Shown piece after piece: positions 1 through 7,785 of a stretch of DNA of 64,000 bases. Origin of the DNA: Planctomycetota bacterium. Lineage in GTDB: Bacteria; Planctomycetota; Phycisphaerae; Phycisphaerales; UBA1924. Location of the stretch: the NCBI GenBank assembly GCA_018242605.1, contig JAFEBP010000011.1:1-64000 (forward strand). The letters are read 5' to 3'. Made by a program: the position numbers and the translations under genes. Under the pieces are notes generated by a model. It did not search any database, had not been told where the DNA came from, and saw only the letters and a program-made list of their open reading frames with translations. Position 1 is the first letter of the stretch; each line of letters begins with the position of its first letter.

Positions 1-1
1 C

Positions 2-940
2 GCGATCATCGCGATGCTGATGGGCATTTTGCTTCCCTCGCTGGGCAAGGCCCGCGGCCTGGCCCGCCAACTCAAGGACTGCACGCAGGTTCGCAGCATT
101 CACCAGGGCATGGTGCTCTTCGCCCAGAACAACGGCGATGCCTATCCGATTCCCACCCGGCTGGACAAGAGCACGACGAACCCGACGGTCCCGGTCCCGT
201 TCAAAAAGGACGTGCCGCGGCACGTGATGTCGGTGCTGATCTACAACGGCTATTTTCCCCCGGAACTCTGCGTCAGCACGGCCGAGTCCAACGCCAACAT
301 CAAGGTGTACGACAAGTACCAGTACTCCGAGCCGCAGGCCGTGACCGGCGACAAGAGGCTGGCCCTGTGGGATCCGGCGTTCCGCGCGGTGCCGAAGGAC
401 GAGCAAATCGGCTGGCAAAGCCCCGTCGATCCGGGCGGCTGTTCCTACGCGATCAACACCTTTTTCGGCGGCCGCGGCGCCGCTTGGAGCAACACTTTTC
501 AATCCAGCGAGGCGGTGATCGGCAACCGAGGGCCTTCGTACATCCTGACCCAGCAGACGGGCGCGTGGACCCTGAACCCCACGCTTCCGGACACCTCGGC
601 CTTCTCGGCGGAGTGCGGTGTTCGCAGCAACACGCTGCTGATACATGGCGGCCGGACCACTTGGGAGGGCAACATCGCGTACAACGACAACCACGTGAAC
701 TTCGAGACACGTCCCGATCCTGAGACGAGCCCGTGGACATTCACCGGCATCAGCGATCCGAACAACCGCGCCAAGTTCGACAATCTGTTCGTGAACGAGA
801 ACGACCATGACCGCATGCCCAACACGGCGAACTTGTCGGATTCTGATGGCCTGGCAAACCGCAACAACTACCTTCGCACCTGGTGGAACATCCAGTCGCC
901 GTTCGCGGCGTATCCGTCGCTGAGTTTGTTCCTGGATTGA
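2..940 (+). CDS. Pseudopilin-like secreted protein, 5' end cut by window edge
   Basis: The reading frame is open from the first bases, so the true start and the FTLIELL prepilin leader lie outside the window. What remains opens with the end of the hydrophobic leader helix (AIIAMLMGILLPSLGKAR), the usual junction in planctomycete pseudopilins with a prepilin-type cleavage/methylation domain. It is followed by a Cys-containing globular region of about 290 residues. Near the C-terminus GNIAYNDNHVNF resembles the H-x9-DG-type tail of this family. These proteins are exported, processed by a prepilin peptidase and attached to type II/IV-like assemblies, but their exact function is mostly unknown. 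A hairpin terminator follows within 75 bases. Confidence 0.8.
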   Translation, partial: AIIAMLMGILLPSLGKARGLARQLKDCTQVRSIHQGMVLFAQNNGDAYPIPTRLDKSTTNPTVPVPFKKDVPRHVMSVLIYNGYFPPELCVSTAESNANIKVYDKYQYSEPQAVTGDKRLALWDPAFRAVPKDEQIGWQSPVDPGGCSYAINTFFGGRGAAWSNTFQSSEAVIGNRGPSYILTQQTGAWTLNPTLPDTSAFSAECGVRSNTLLIHGGRTTWEGNIAYNDNHVNFETRPDPETSPWTFTGISDPNNRAKFDNLFVNENDHDRMPNTANLSDSDGLANRNNYLRTWWNIQSPFAAYPSLSLFLD

Positions 941-977
941 TGCGGAGGGCGTCGGGTGGGACGGGAGTCGAATTGAG

Positions 978-1013
978 AAGTCCGGGGTTAACGCGCCGGG
1001 CTTTTCGTTTTTT
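978..1013 (+). terminator. Rho-independent terminator after the pseudopilin gene
   Basis: An 8-bp stem (AAGTCCGG pairing with CCGGGCTT, one G-U pair) at 978-985 and 996-1003 encloses a 10-nt loop. It is followed by the T-rich tract TTCGTTTTTT. It lies about 40 bases after the stop codon. Confidence 0.75.
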
Positions 1014-1097
1014 GGGGGCGTGGGTGTGAGAGGGGAGGTGATGGGAGTGGGTGGAGGGAGTCACAACACCGGGGTTCAGGAGACCTAGGCTCTTGGC

Positions 1098-2069
1098 ATG
1101 ACGGCTGAGTTGCCCATCGTTTGTATTACACGCACGCCTCCGGGGCCCGCGGCGGTGGCGGGGGCGAGGCTGGTGATTCGGCCGGATACGCGGCCGACGC
1201 GCGAGGAGTTGCTGGCGTTCATCCCGGGGGCGGCGGTAGTGATCACGATGTACTCGGATCGGGTGGATCGGGAGTTTCTGGACGCCGCGGGGCCGGGGTT
1301 GCGGGGGGTGTGCAACTTCGCGGTGGGGTATGAGAACATCGACCTGGCGGCGTGCAGGGAGCGGGGCGTGGTGGTGACGAACACGCCCAACGCGGTGACG
1401 GAGGGGACGGCGGACCTGGCGTGGGCGTTGGCGCTCGCGGCGGCGCGGCGGCTGATCGAGGCGGATCGGTACGCGCGGAGCCCGGAGTATCCGGCGCGGG
1501 GGCAACTGGGGATGTGCGACTTTCTGGGGCAGGACTTCACGGGGCGGACGCTGCTGATCGTCGGGGCCGGACGCATCGGGCTGGCGGTGGCGATGCGTTC
1601 GCGGGGCTGGGGGATGCGGGTGCTGTACGTGGCGCGGGGGCGGCACTGGGACTTTGAGTTGGCGCCGCTGGCGGCGCAGCGGGTGGAACTGCACGAGGGG
1701 CTGGCGCAGGCGGACCTGATCAGCATCCACTGCCCGCTCACGCCGGGCACGCGGCACCTGATCAACCGCGAGGCGCTGGCCCACGTGAAGCCGACGGCGA
1801 TCCTGGTGAACACAGCGCGGGGGCCGATCGTGGAAGAGCAGGCGCTGGTGGATGCGCTGCGGGAGGGGCGGTTGTACGCCGCGGGGCTGGATGTGTTTGA
1901 ACACGAGCCCCAGGTGCACCCGGACCTGATCGCGAACCCGCGGGTGGTGCTGACGCCGCACATCGGCAGCGCGGAGACGCGGTACCGGGAGATGATGACG
2001 CAGATGGCGTGCGAGAACGCGGCGGCGATTCTGGCGGGCCGGGAGCCGCTGAGCCGGGTGACTGGATGA
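1098..2069 (+). CDS. D-2-hydroxyacid dehydrogenase (NAD(P)-dependent)
   Basis: The 323-residue protein has the normal length for the family that interconverts 2-oxoacids and D-2-hydroxyacids (glyoxylate/hydroxypyruvate reductase, D-lactate or phosphoglycerate dehydrogenase types). The Rossmann dinucleotide motif GAGRIG is at residues 156-161. The catalytic residues are visible: Arg241 in NTARGP, Glu270 in FEHEP and His288 in TPHIG. Residues 92-107 (VVTNTPNAVTEGTAD) match the family's substrate-domain signature. The overall pattern is closest to glycerate/hydroxypyruvate reductases, but the substrate cannot be fixed from sequence. It is followed 27 bases later by a secreted hydrolase gene on the same strand. 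The cytoplasmic location is inferred from the absence of a signal peptide. Confidence 0.92.
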   Translation: MTAELPIVCITRTPPGPAAVAGARLVIRPDTRPTREELLAFIPGAAVVITMYSDRVDREFLDAAGPGLRGVCNFAVGYENIDLAACRERGVVVTNTPNAVTEGTADLAWALALAAARRLIEADRYARSPEYPARGQLGMCDFLGQDFTGRTLLIVGAGRIGLAVAMRSRGWGMRVLYVARGRHWDFELAPLAAQRVELHEGLAQADLISIHCPLTPGTRHLINREALAHVKPTAILVNTARGPIVEEQALVDALREGRLYAAGLDVFEHEPQVHPDLIANPRVVLTPHIGSAETRYREMMTQMACENAAAILAGREPLSRVTG

Positions 2070-2096
2070 GACGGGCTGGAATGAAGGAGAACGCGC

Positions 2097-3224
2097 ATGC
2101 TGAGGTTGCTGGCGGTGGTGATGGCGGTGTTGGCGTTGGTGCCGCGGGCGGGGGCGCAGTACTTCCCGTCGCGTGACGCGTGGGAGAGCAAGGCGCCGGC
2201 GGAGTTGGGGTTTGATGCGGCGCTGCTGGCCAAGGCGGTGGAGTTCGGCAAGACGCACGAGACGGACTGGCCGGCGGACTTCTCCCGGCAGGCGGAGATC
2301 TTTGGGCGTCCGCTGGGGCCGGTGCCAAAGACGCGGGCGGGCGTGAACGGGATCATCCTGCGGCACGGGTACATCGCGGCGGAGTTCGGGGACACGCTGG
2401 CGGTGGACCCGTCGTACAGCATGGCCAAGTCGTACCTCTCGACGCTGCTGGGCGTGACGCTGGACAAGGGGATGATCCCGTCGATCGACGACCCGGTTGC
2501 GAACCTGGTCAAGGACGGCGGCTACGACTCGCCGCACAACGCGAAGGTGACGTGGCGGCACCACGCGACGCAGACGAGCGAATGGGAAGGGGCGCTCTTC
2601 GGGAAGAATCACGTGTACGTGGGCAAGGAGGAGTACGGCGAGGCGGTGATGAAGCCGCGGGAGATCCATGAGCCCGGGACGTTCTTTGAGTACAACGACG
2701 TGCGGGTGAACCGGCTGGCGCTGTCGCTGCTGCGGGTGTGGAAGCGGCCGCTGCCGGAGGTGCTCAAGGATCAGATCATGGACGCGATCGGGGCTTCGAA
2801 CACGTGGGTGTACCACGCGTACGACAACGCGACGGTGGATGTTGACGGCAAGAACATGAAGTCTGTGAGCGGGGGGACGCGCTGGGGCGGTGGGCTGTGG
2901 ATGTCGACGCGGGACCACGCGCGGTTCGGGTACCTCATGCTGCGGCGGGGCGAGTGGAACGGGCGCAGGCTGTTGTCGGAGCGATGGGTGCGGGAGGCCA
3001 CCGCCCCGCAGGGCGTGCGGAAGGACTACGGGTTTCTGTGGTGGCTCAACACGACGGACCGGTGGCCGGGTGCGCCGGCGGGGTCGTTCAGCGCGCAGGG
3101 CGCGGGGCAGAACTCGATCTGGGTTGATCCGGAGCACGACCTGGTGGTGGTGTGGCGCTGGCACGCGGAGGCGCAGCCGGAGTTCTACAGGTTGATTCTC
3201 GCGGCGATCAAGCCGGGGACGTGA
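2097..3224 (+). CDS. Secreted beta-lactamase-family serine hydrolase
   Basis: The 375-residue protein begins with a signal peptide (hydrophobic core at about 4-18, likely cut after AGA, residue 20). The catalytic SxxK motif of class C/penicillin-binding-protein-like hydrolases is SMAK at residues 108-111, and Tyr199 in EYND is at the place of the YxN motif. A C-terminal GAGQNSIWVDP segment sits where the HxG/KTG-like strand usually is. The family contains esterases, D-aminopeptidases and beta-lactamase homologues acting in the periplasm, so the substrate is unknown. AAGGAG at about 2083 is a good ribosome binding site for the ATG. The gene's 3' end overlaps the convergent glycosyltransferase gene by 17 bases. 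Confidence 0.88.
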   Translation: MLRLLAVVMAVLALVPRAGAQYFPSRDAWESKAPAELGFDAALLAKAVEFGKTHETDWPADFSRQAEIFGRPLGPVPKTRAGVNGIILRHGYIAAEFGDTLAVDPSYSMAKSYLSTLLGVTLDKGMIPSIDDPVANLVKDGGYDSPHNAKVTWRHHATQTSEWEGALFGKNHVYVGKEEYGEAVMKPREIHEPGTFFEYNDVRVNRLALSLLRVWKRPLPEVLKDQIMDAIGASNTWVYHAYDNATVDVDGKNMKSVSGGTRWGGGLWMSTRDHARFGYLMLRRGEWNGRRLLSERWVREATAPQGVRKDYGFLWWLNTTDRWPGAPAGSFSAQGAGQNSIWVDPEHDLVVVWRWHAEAQPEFYRLILAAIKPGT

Positions 3225-4404
3225 ACCCGGCGGCGCGGGCGTGGACGGCCCAGAAGTGATCGAAACTCGCGGCGATGGAGCAGGTCTGCATCGACTCGTG
3301 GGCGGCGCGGGACATGCGGGCGCGGGTGTGGGCGGCGGCGCAGAGATCAACGATGCGGTCGGCCCAGGCGGGTGCATCGGAGGCGGGGAGGATGAAGCCG
3401 GTCTGGCCTTCACGCACGACGCTGCGGGGGCCGCCTTGATCGGTGACGATGACGGGCAGGCCGCTGGATTGCGCCTCCATCACGACCTGGCCGAGGGTGT
3501 CGGTGGTGCTGGGGAAGACGAAGAGATCGCTGGAGGCGTAGCAGAGGGAGAGTTCAAGGCCGTGGCGGAAGCCCAGGAAGACGGCGTCTGTGCCGGCGAG
3601 GGCGGATTCCATCTCGGCGCGGTAGGGGCCGTCGCCGACGATCACGAGGCGGGCGGGGAGGTTCATCCGCCGCAGGCGGTCGGCGGCGAGCGACCAGACG
3701 CGGGTGAGGAAGGGGAGGTTCTTCTCGACGCTGACGCGGCCGGCGTACAGCACGCGCAGGCCGGGGCCGGCGAGGGCGGTCATGCGGGCGGGGTCGCGGA
3801 AGCGCGGGGAGAAGTTCTCCAGCACGATGCCCGGACGCAGGCGCGGGATGCGGCGGGGGTCGATGCCCAGGGACTCAACGGCGGCGGCGTATTCATCGCT
3901 GCGGGAAAAGACGGCGGCGAAGGAGCCGTAAAACCAGCGCATCACGGCGCGGGTCACGAAGGCGAGGCTGTCGTCGTGGAAGAGGCGTTCAACGTACGCG
4001 GGGAAATCAGTGTGGTAGACGCCCAGGGCGGGCACGCGGAGCAGTTTGGAGGCGATGAGCCCGACAAGACCCACGGGGCCGGGGGTGGAAATGTGCACGG
4101 CGTGCGGCGCCAAAGCGCGGGCGGCGGCGAGGAGCTTCAAGACGGGCGGGAGGACGAGTTCCAGATTCTCGTAGCGCGGCATGCGCATGGCGAGCAGCGG
4201 CGGGATGTTGATGATGTTCGGCTGCTGCGGGACGGGGAAGTTGGTGCTGGTGAGCACGGTGAGCGGGCGCGAGGTGGCCAGGGCGCGGTCGGCGATGTTG
4301 CGGATGAAGCGAGAGACGCCGTTGACGTCGCCGAGGGTGTCGGTGAAGAGGGCGACGCGGGGGCCGGTGGCGGATGCTTCGGGCTGGTCGCGGCGGAGAT
4401 TCAC
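3208..4404 (-). CDS. Glycosyltransferase family 4 (GT-B fold)
   Basis: I place the start at a GTG at 4404, which overlaps the TGA of the upstream ATPase as GTGA. The frame stays open much further upstream, but only in the shadow of the ATPase. The 398-residue product has the N-terminal DTLGDVNGVSRF loop and a C-terminal nucleotide-sugar domain with VLYAGRVSVEKNLPFL and VGDGPYRAEME. The donor-site signature is TDTLGQVVMEAQSSG. In it Asp takes the place of the first Glu of the EX7E motif, as in several MgtA/PimB-like lipid glycosyltransferases. It probably transfers a sugar from a nucleotide donor to a lipid or glycan acceptor at the cytoplasmic face. The acceptor is unknown, and the coupling to a metal ATPase gives no obvious hint. 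Confidence 0.9.
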   Translation of the reverse strand: MNLRRDQPEASATGPRVALFTDTLGDVNGVSRFIRNIADRALATSRPLTVLTSTNFPVPQQPNIINIPPLLAMRMPRYENLELVLPPVLKLLAAARALAPHAVHISTPGPVGLVGLIASKLLRVPALGVYHTDFPAYVERLFHDDSLAFVTRAVMRWFYGSFAAVFSRSDEYAAAVESLGIDPRRIPRLRPGIVLENFSPRFRDPARMTALAGPGLRVLYAGRVSVEKNLPFLTRVWSLAADRLRRMNLPARLVIVGDGPYRAEMESALAGTDAVFLGFRHGLELSLCYASSDLFVFPSTTDTLGQVVMEAQSSGLPVIVTDQGGPRSVVREGQTGFILPASDAPAWADRIVDLCAAAHTRARMSRAAHESMQTCSIAASFDHFWAVHARAAGFTSPA

Positions 4405-6443
4405 GCGGGCTGCACCGCGGCGTGGGCGTGCCGGGCGGGGAGTTTCTGCTGGTCGCTCACTTCCTTGGCGACGGAGGGGAAGGCCAGGAGCAGGAGGGAG
4501 TTGAGGACGACCAGCAGCGTGCCGCCCTCGTGGGCGAGGACGCCGACGGAGAGGGGGACATCGTGGCCGGTGCGCGAGCCGATGAGCGTGGCGAGGCCCA
4601 TGAGGCCGATGATGCCCAGGGCGATCGTGATGTTGATGGCGATGGTGCGGCGGGTGCGGCGGGCGAGGCTGACGCTCCAGGGGACGGTGGCGAGGCTTTC
4701 GCCCAGGAGGACGACGTCGGCGTTTTCGAGGGCGGCGGCGGTGCCGATGGTGCCGATGGCGAGGGCGGCATCGGCGGAGGCGAGGGCGGGGGCGTCGTTG
4801 ACGCCGTCGCCGATGACGGCGACGCCGCGGCGGTTGGGGGGGCGGCCGGCGAGTTCGTGGCGGAGGGCGGCGACGGCGTTGAGCTTGTCGCCGGGGAGCA
4901 TCTCGGCCTCGAAGGCGTCCAGGCCAAGGGATTCGGCGACGCGGGCGGCGGTGAGGCGGTTGTCGCCGGTGAGCATCTTGAGCGGGCGGACGCCCATGGC
5001 GTGGAGTTGGCGGACGAGGGTGGCGGCGCCGGGGCGAACGGCGTCGGCCATGATGAGCACGGCGCACTGGCCGCCGCCGGCGATGGTGACGCCGACGTGG
5101 CCGCGGTTCTGCACGCGGCCGAGGAGTTGCTGCACGCGGGCGCGGAAGCAGACGGGGACGAGGTCCTGGACGAAGGGGAAGCTGCCCAGGCGGACGGTCT
5201 GGCCGTTCCATTGACCTTCAAGCCCGCGGGCGACGGTGTGGTTGACGGAGCTGAGTTGGGCGGGGGCGATGCCGCGGGACTGGGCGACTTCGCGGATGGC
5301 GACGGCGATGGGGTGTGTGGAATCGGCTTCGAGAGCGGCGGCAACGGCGAGGAGTTCACGGCCGTCGGACCAGGCGACGGGGTGGACTTCGTAGAGGCGG
5401 GGGCGGCCGTAGGTGAGGGTGCCGGTTTTGTCGAAGCAGACAGCGCCGATGTTGGCGAGGCGTTCGATGGAGGAGCCGCCCTTGAACAGGACGCCCGCAC
5501 GCGCGGCGCGGGCGATGGCGGAGAGGGTGGCGGTGGGCGTGGAGATGATGAGGGCGCAGGGAGAGGCAACGATGAGCAGGGTGATGGCGGTATAGAGCGC
5601 GCCTTTGTGGGTGGCGTCGCCCAGGAAGGGAACGCCGAAGCCCAGCCACCAGATGAGCAGGACGATGGTGCTGACGACCATCACGCCGATGGCGTAGGGG
5701 CCGCTGATGCGGTCGATGGTGCGCTGGACGGGCTCCTTGGTTTCGCGGGCCTTCATGACCAGGTCGAGGATCTTCTGGAGGCTCGACTCGCTCACAGGGC
5801 GGAGGACGACGGCCTCGATGGGGTCGTCGGTGTTGATGGTGCCGGCGAAGAGTTCATCGCCGGGCTCGACCTCGCGCGGGATGCTCTCGCCGGTGATGGC
5901 GGACTGGTCGAAGGAACTGGCGCCGACCTCGACCTTGGCGTCGGCGGGGACGCGCTCGCCGGGGCGGATCTTGACGCGTTCGCCGGCGACGAGGGATTCG
6001 GCGGCGGCCATGACCCAATCGCCGTTGCGGAAGACCAGGGCGTCGGTGGGCATGAGGGCGTGCAGGGCCTCGACCTCGCGGCGGGTGCGTTCCATCGCGA
6101 GGGCTTCGAGAGCGCCGGCGAGGACGAAGAGGAAGAGGAGCAATGCGCCTTCGCCGGGGTGGCCGATGTACGCGGCGAGGGCGGCGCCGACGACCATGAG
6201 GACGTCGATGTCGAAGACGCCGCCGCGGAGGGCGTCGAGGGCGGCGCGGCCGCCGTAGATCATGCCGATGCCCAGGCTGGTCCAGATGAGCGGCGAGCCG
6301 AGCGGGGACTTGAGGCTCAGGTCGAGGAAGACGCCAACGCCCAGGAGGAGGCCGGCGAGGATGGCCGCGAAGAGTTCGCCGCGGGGCGCGAAGGCGCGGG
6401 CGAGGAAGCCGTCGGCGGTGACGGGGGCGGTCGGAGTAGACAT
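4401..6443 (-). CDS. P1B-4-type heavy-metal-transporting P-type ATPase
   Basis: The 680-residue membrane ATPase has all core motifs: TGES at 184-187, the phosphorylation site DKTGT (Asp338), an HP motif in DSTHPIAVAI and the GDGVND hinge. The transmembrane metal site reads SPC (residues 294-296) rather than CPC. A late membrane segment carries HEGGT. SPC plus HEGGT is the signature of subclass P1B-4 (CoaT, CtpD, PfeT type), exporters of Co, Fe(II), Zn or Ni. As usual for that subclass there is no N-terminal HMA metal-binding domain; the protein starts nearly at the first membrane helix. It exports metal to the periplasm at the cost of ATP. It is translationally coupled to the downstream glycosyltransferase. 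Confidence 0.92.
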   Translation of the reverse strand: MSTPTAPVTADGFLARAFAPRGELFAAILAGLLLGVGVFLDLSLKSPLGSPLIWTSLGIGMIYGGRAALDALRGGVFDIDVLMVVGAALAAYIGHPGEGALLLFLFVLAGALEALAMERTRREVEALHALMPTDALVFRNGDWVMAAAESLVAGERVKIRPGERVPADAKVEVGASSFDQSAITGESIPREVEPGDELFAGTINTDDPIEAVVLRPVSESSLQKILDLVMKARETKEPVQRTIDRISGPYAIGVMVVSTIVLLIWWLGFGVPFLGDATHKGALYTAITLLIVASPCALIISTPTATLSAIARAARAGVLFKGGSSIERLANIGAVCFDKTGTLTYGRPRLYEVHPVAWSDGRELLAVAAALEADSTHPIAVAIREVAQSRGIAPAQLSSVNHTVARGLEGQWNGQTVRLGSFPFVQDLVPVCFRARVQQLLGRVQNRGHVGVTIAGGGQCAVLIMADAVRPGAATLVRQLHAMGVRPLKMLTGDNRLTAARVAESLGLDAFEAEMLPGDKLNAVAALRHELAGRPPNRRGVAVIGDGVNDAPALASADAALAIGTIGTAAALENADVVLLGESLATVPWSVSLARRTRRTIAINITIALGIIGLMGLATLIGSRTGHDVPLSVGVLAHEGGTLLVVLNSLLLLAFPSVAKEVSDQQKLPARHAHAAVQPA

Positions 6444-6553
6444 CCCTGTACGCTAGGGGGGCGAGGGAATTGGGGCGCAGTGGCGGGGAATAAAACGCGG
6501 AATTTGGCCGATATTTACAGGGATTTTGGCGTCTACATGAGACCGGGTCTCAG

Positions 6554-7411
6554 TCACCAGCGGACATCGCGCATTTCGACGCGGCGGTCTTCCCCGATGA
6601 GAACCATGGTGTTGGGCGGGACCATCTGCCAGCCGGGGTCGTTGCTGAGCGCTTCGCTGGAAACGAGGACGGCGCCCTGGCCCTTTTCGGGCTCGATCAT
6701 GCGGCAGACGCCGCCGTCGCAGACGTAGCGGCGGCCGGTGTGCAGGTGCAGGCTGCTGGCGTGCTCGGGGAGATCGTCGGTGTAGCGCATGACGACGGCG
6801 CCGCGGCCGTCGCTGATGGCGACGTTGAGGTAGTTGTGCTCGGTGACGCCGGCGTCGCGCTGCATGATGGAGAGTTCGCGCACGGCGTCGGTCAGGGCGC
6901 GAGCCATTTCGTCAGAGTCGAGGCTTGTGCCGGCGCGGCGGGCGTGCTCGAGGAATAGGCCGAAGAGGTGCTCGGAATCGGTGGAGCCCTTGATGGCGTC
7001 GAAGGTGGGGTCGGAGAGGCGGGACTGCAGGACGCGGCGGATGGATTTGAAACCGCCGACATCGCCGTTGTGCATGAACGAGTAGTGGCCGTGGGCGAAG
7101 GGGTGGCAGTTGAGTTCAACGACGGGCTGGCCGCTGGTGGCGGCGCGGACGTGGGCGAGCACGGTGTGGCTGCGCGTGACGCGGGCCAGGCTCAGCAGGT
7201 TCATGTTGTTCCAGGCGGGGGTGACGCTGCGGAAGACTGCGGGCTCGTTGGTGTGGTCGTGGGCGTACCACGCGACGCCGAAGCCGTCGCCGTTCAAGGG
7301 CTCTTCGCTCTCGGTGCTGGCGATGCTCTGTCGGATGAGGGAGTGGCTAGGCTCGGTGAGGAGCGAGGCGAGGGTGAGCGGCGGGCCCTGATAGAGGACG
7401 AAGCGGCACAT
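6554..7411 (-). CDS. Class II glutamine amidotransferase (YafJ/EgtC-like)
   Basis: The 285-residue protein starts MCRFVLYQG, so removal of Met leaves the Cys that is the N-terminal nucleophile of the Ntn-type glutaminase domain. Further matches to the YafJ/EgtC family are GFGVAWY, the loop around HVRAATSG, HPFAHGHYSFMHNG and the TDSEHLF segment. Such domains release ammonia from glutamine, or act as amidohydrolases (EgtC cleaves a gamma-glutamyl group in ergothioneine synthesis). No EgtB or EgtD is nearby, so that role is not supported here and the substrate remains open. The gene stands alone on the minus strand, with about 110 bases to its downstream neighbour. Confidence 0.88.
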   Translation of the reverse strand: MCRFVLYQGPPLTLASLLTEPSHSLIRQSIASTESEEPLNGDGFGVAWYAHDHTNEPAVFRSVTPAWNNMNLLSLARVTRSHTVLAHVRAATSGQPVVELNCHPFAHGHYSFMHNGDVGGFKSIRRVLQSRLSDPTFDAIKGSTDSEHLFGLFLEHARRAGTSLDSDEMARALTDAVRELSIMQRDAGVTEHNYLNVAISDGRGAVVMRYTDDLPEHASSLHLHTGRRYVCDGGVCRMIEPEKGQGAVLVSSEALSNDPGWQMVPPNTMVLIGEDRRVEMRDVRW

Positions 7412-7487
7412 GGATGGAGCGTATGACAGACCGCCTGTTTGGGAGCGTTCCCAACCGGGCCAGAGCAGGGGAGACCCACGCGGAGCA

Positions 7488-7715
7488 CTATTGCCCTGCG
7501 TTCTCGGCTACTTCTATCTCTTTCTTGAGGCGTTCGTCGTCGCGGGCGGATTCGGCCTGGGCGCTTTTCTTCGCCTCGTTCAGGCGGTTGATGGTGTACG
7601 CCTTGAGTTCCTTGGGGACCGAAGCGATGATGGCGCGGCGGAAGGCCTCGGCGCCGGTCAACTTCTTGCCCGCAGCCGCGTACTTGGTCTTGGCTTTTTT
7701 CTTTGGGGCAGCCAT
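7488..7715 (-). CDS. Small lysine/alanine-rich protein of unknown function
   Basis: The ATG at 7715 gives a 75-residue protein beginning MAAPKKKAKTKYAAAGKK. I prefer it to the ATG 24 bases upstream because the predicted protein then starts at its basic, low-complexity tail. The N-terminus is strongly basic, and residues about 30-70 look like a charged helix (LNEAKKSAQAESARDDERLKKEIEVAE). I do not recognise a family. A small nucleic-acid-binding or ribosome-associated protein is possible but is only a guess from charge. It lies 70 bases downstream of the nitrilase-fold gene on the same strand. Confidence 0.55.
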   Translation of the reverse strand: MAAPKKKAKTKYAAAGKKLTGAEAFRRAIIASVPKELKAYTINRLNEAKKSAQAESARDDERLKKEIEVAENAGQ

Positions 7716-7785
7716 CGTCGGTGTACTCCGTTCAATCATATACGCAATTGGCGCACCGCTGTTCGGGCTGGGATCGAGGCGCGGG

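Noticed and set aside
750..3413. Long minus-strand open frame of 887 codons opposite the dehydrogenase and hydrolase genes
   Set aside because: It is the antisense shadow of two clear genes, with an Arg/Pro-rich composition and no family features.
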